A stretch of DNA of 64,000 nt, taken from Polytrichum commune. Its lineage: Eukaryota > Streptophyta > Polytrichopsida > Polytrichales > Polytrichaceae. The notes beneath the pieces are model-generated. The model saw nothing but the letters and a program-made list of their open reading frames with translations, ran no database searches and was not told where the DNA came from. The DNA lies in contig OX485806.1 of the NCBI GenBank assembly GCA_950295325.1, forward strand, positions 28,274,001-28,338,000, written 5' to 3'. A program made the position numbers and the translations under genes. Shown one piece after another: positions 61,969 through 64,000 of the stretch (position 1 is its first letter; every line of letters begins with the position of its first letter).

Positions 61969-62256
61969 CTAGCTTTCATGCATCACCTTGATCTGGCTAG
62001 CCATTGCCCAAACAACCATCTCTGCATTCGTAGAAGCGGTTTCAATCACCTGGATTCGGTGGAGCCAAGTCAAATTGCAATCGGCTAGGGCGAGGTCAAT
62101 CAGTGCGACACCTGGACACAGTTCCGAAGAGCTCGACAAGTTGGATCCTACGAGCTCTACTGAGTGAAGAACTGGCTTTTGCAAAAAGTCTTGAGCTTTC
62201 GAAAATATGGCATCTTCAGTTGAATACGGGGCCAAATACTCACAGAAATCAGTCAC
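61969..62256 (-). other. Possible exon or exon remnant (unrecognised protein)
   Basis: The complement stays open for 95 codons with balanced, coding-like composition (for example PGVALIDLALADCNLTWLHR) and ordinary codon mix, unlike most frames in the intergenic DNA. It has no ATG at its start (GTG) but begins directly after a CCTAG that could be a splice acceptor, and GGTGAT-type donors occur inside. No domain is recognised, and the URGT gene cannot be extended to it. It could be an exon of a neighbouring gene, a gene fragment carried by the family 'D' repeat, or chance. Confidence 0.3.
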
Positions 62257-62624
62257 CTAGGATTTAACTAGGATTAACGAGGATTTCCAGGCAGCATGCT
62301 TTGAAGGTGAGCGAATGGGCAGTAATGAGGGAGGAGAAATAAATAAATAAATAAATAAAATGCCGAAGTCTAACAGTTCGAATTGTGTATCAGTTCTTTC
62401 ACTTGTGCAGGTGTTTAGAGAATTGAAGGGAGCAGGATCAAATGTATCAATTTTAGGTTTTACACTATCCAACCAACCATTGTGTGACACGTGGCACCTT
62501 CACCAAAGAAAATAAGGCCCTTGCCACACAAGAGGCACCGGAAGTTTCACAACTTCCTCCAACGTGGCACCTTGCCCAAGAAAAGTCTCCTTTTCCTCGT
62601 TTTTCTCCTTATATTGTGGGACTT

Positions 62625-62642
62625 CCGGGCACTAGTGCCCGG
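62625..62642. repeat. Perfect 18-bp palindrome
   Basis: CCGGGCACTAGTGCCCGG is fully self-complementary and contains a SpeI-type ACTAGT core. It lies in AT-rich DNA. Confidence 0.9.
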
Positions 62643-62889
62643 TAGTTGTGAACTACATTTATTGTGCCATGTCACTCTACTTTATTGCCAAGTAGATACC
62701 GAAGCAAGATCCAAAGCAAAATCCGAAGCTAAAAAGTCATTGTTGCCACTCCCCATACTTCCTCTCATGTGGCAACCACTTGCTCATTTGAACCAATGCT
62801 ATTCATCCAACTCATTGCCGTTCCTCCCGTGTGGTTTGGGCCTTAACTATGTTGTGCCAAAATTTATAAGGTATCACCAAGGTAGGTGG

Positions 62890-62990
62890 TGGAATAACCT
62901 CCAAAAGTGCATGCATTTTAAGTACATATTGATCATGAAAATGTCCACCTTAACATCGAGTTCAGTGGTTGATTTTGGGTCATCTAAAAA
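62890..62990. repeat. Dispersed repeat family 'E', copy 3, left half
   Basis: 'aagtacatattgatcatgaaaatgtccaccttaacatc' matches 43580 onward. The copy is interrupted by the element at 62991-63627 and resumes at about 63636-63720 with 'atattggaatccc'. Confidence 0.6.
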
Positions 62991-63627
62991 TTTGGGGGGG
63001 GGGGGGGGTCACTAGCGAAAATCATAGAAACAACGTGTGATAAAAAAAATAGGGTCTAATATATTCATTGTAGATAAATTTTACAACAAACGTACATATA
63101 ATATAGGGGGTTTTTGAATAATGAAACATGTTTACGTGTAAAATACCATCACATATAATGGCCTCTTTTATCTAGTCAATACATGTAAAATAGCATGGAA
63201 ACAATTACTAGGGGTAGCGGGTCTAGGGTAAGGTTTGTGCTAGTGGATGAAAAGAGCTAATTTTCTATTGAAAAAGCTTGGATGGATGACTTTGCATGCT
63301 AGCTGGCTTGAACATTATTGAACCAACGTATCCAATGTGGAGTTAATGTTCTCTACCTACGTGCCAAGAGGGAAAAGTTTAGCGCGTTGTTTGAATTGCA
63401 ATCTTCTTTCCAATTTTCTTTGGCAATATAAGTAAAATAGGATATTTTAAAATATTTCCCCCCCCCCAAAAAAAAATACTTACTGCTAGGGTTTTAAAAT
63501 ACAAGCATTTACCTTTATTTTGAAAAATACCATACTTATTAATATGTTTTGCAAGGTAAATATCCCCTCAATAAATAGGTATTGACCGTACATGTATGCA
63601 AAATATAAGAGGGAGTGACCCCTCAAG
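62991..63627. mobile_element. G-ended TIR element 3, 8-bp target duplication, inserted in a family 'E' repeat
   Basis: The left end is TTTG, a run of about 15 G's, then TCACT. The right end, read as reverse complement, is CTTGAGGGGTCACT. The flanks TCTAAAAA (62983-62990 and 63628-63635, followed by T on the right) are a perfect direct repeat. The family 'E' copies at 43580 and 45885 lack this insert and so serve as empty sites. It is 637 bp, with an internal C-run/A-run at about 63459-63477, and non-coding. Confidence 0.75.
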
Positions 63628-63635
63628 TCTAAAAA

Positions 63636-63720
63636 TGGAATGTTGATCCCTAATGACTTTTCCAAACTTAATTCCAATACAACATACTTTGATATATTGG
63701 AATCCCTTGTCAATTGCTAA
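63636..63720. repeat. Dispersed repeat family 'E', copy 3, right half
   Basis: 'gatccctaatgacttttcc' through 'gatatattggaatccc' continues the alignment with 43690-43765 after the inserted element. Confidence 0.55.
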
Positions 63721-64000
63721 CAAAAATCATTTGGCACCTCTTAAATATAAAGATTGTGCTCAACATTTGAAGTTACTGTTTTAACACCATTTAATTTACA
63801 TTATTTGAATTTTATGAAGTGCTATAACTCCTTCATATAGATCTTACAAAACATTTGGGGCATCATAGAACATGAATGCTTTGACTATGTCACAAGCAGA
63901 ATTATAAGTAAAAAACTATAACATTACAACTTTGGAAAACAAGTGTTAATAATTACCACAAACAATGTGGTACTACTACATGTTGTCACATGATGCGAGG

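Overview
This is a land-plant nuclear window. Both protein genes are plant-type: an armadillo-repeat kinesin (ARK, KIN-U group) and a Golgi UDP-rhamnose/UDP-galactose transporter (URGT type). Both are intron-rich with GT-AG introns and lie on the minus strand. The intergenic DNA is AT-rich, CpG-poor and packed with decayed repeats. That look, the large gene spacing and a Tc1-like transposase suggest a seed-free plant, perhaps a fern or lycophyte, but the lineage is inferred and not proven.

Layout. Positions 1-216 hold the N-terminal end of a Tc1/mariner-type transposase that runs off the left edge. About 0.2-21 kb is gene-free repeat DNA: two related transposons with TA target duplications (3414-4383 and 9848-10864, the second carrying a foldback insertion), a hAT-like MITE (14558-14970), and a 3.7-kb structure with about 470-bp inverted arms (15101-18805) that has a second inverted-repeat element nested inside. 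At 21277-30884 lies the complete ARK kinesin in 19 coding exons encoding 1039 aa. Its upstream side (31.0-32.3 kb) is CT-rich and then becomes a very GC-rich island built on a 36-37 bp minisatellite. From 32.3 to 55.4 kb there is again no convincing gene. This stretch holds a Tourist-like MITE (37625-37983), two short elements with G-run ends and 8-bp target duplications (42701-43111, 47358-47705), G-quadruplex-prone tracts, an 8-copy tandem satellite (49856-51130) and an orphan CpG-rich patch (51160-51520). At 55464-59948 lies the complete URGT-like gene in 6 coding exons encoding 349 aa, again with tandem repeats in intron 1 and dispersed repeats in intron 5. The last 4 kb carries a GA/CT-rich upstream region, a dispersed-repeat copy beside a possible exon remnant, and a third G-run-ended element (62991-63627).

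The two genes are unrelated in pathway. The kinesin acts on microtubule plus ends, polarized growth and nuclear positioning. The transporter supplies nucleotide sugars to the Golgi for pectin and other wall glycans. They share a promoter style: GC-rich flanks and a (GA)n tract, in sense orientation, about 0.9 kb upstream of each ATG. No virus-like, organellar, tRNA or rRNA sequence was recognised. The most unusual material is the transposon biology: a small family of elements with homopolymeric G termini, the Tc1-like transposase close to possible non-autonomous partners, and a satellite that seems to have grown from a piece of a dispersed repeat.
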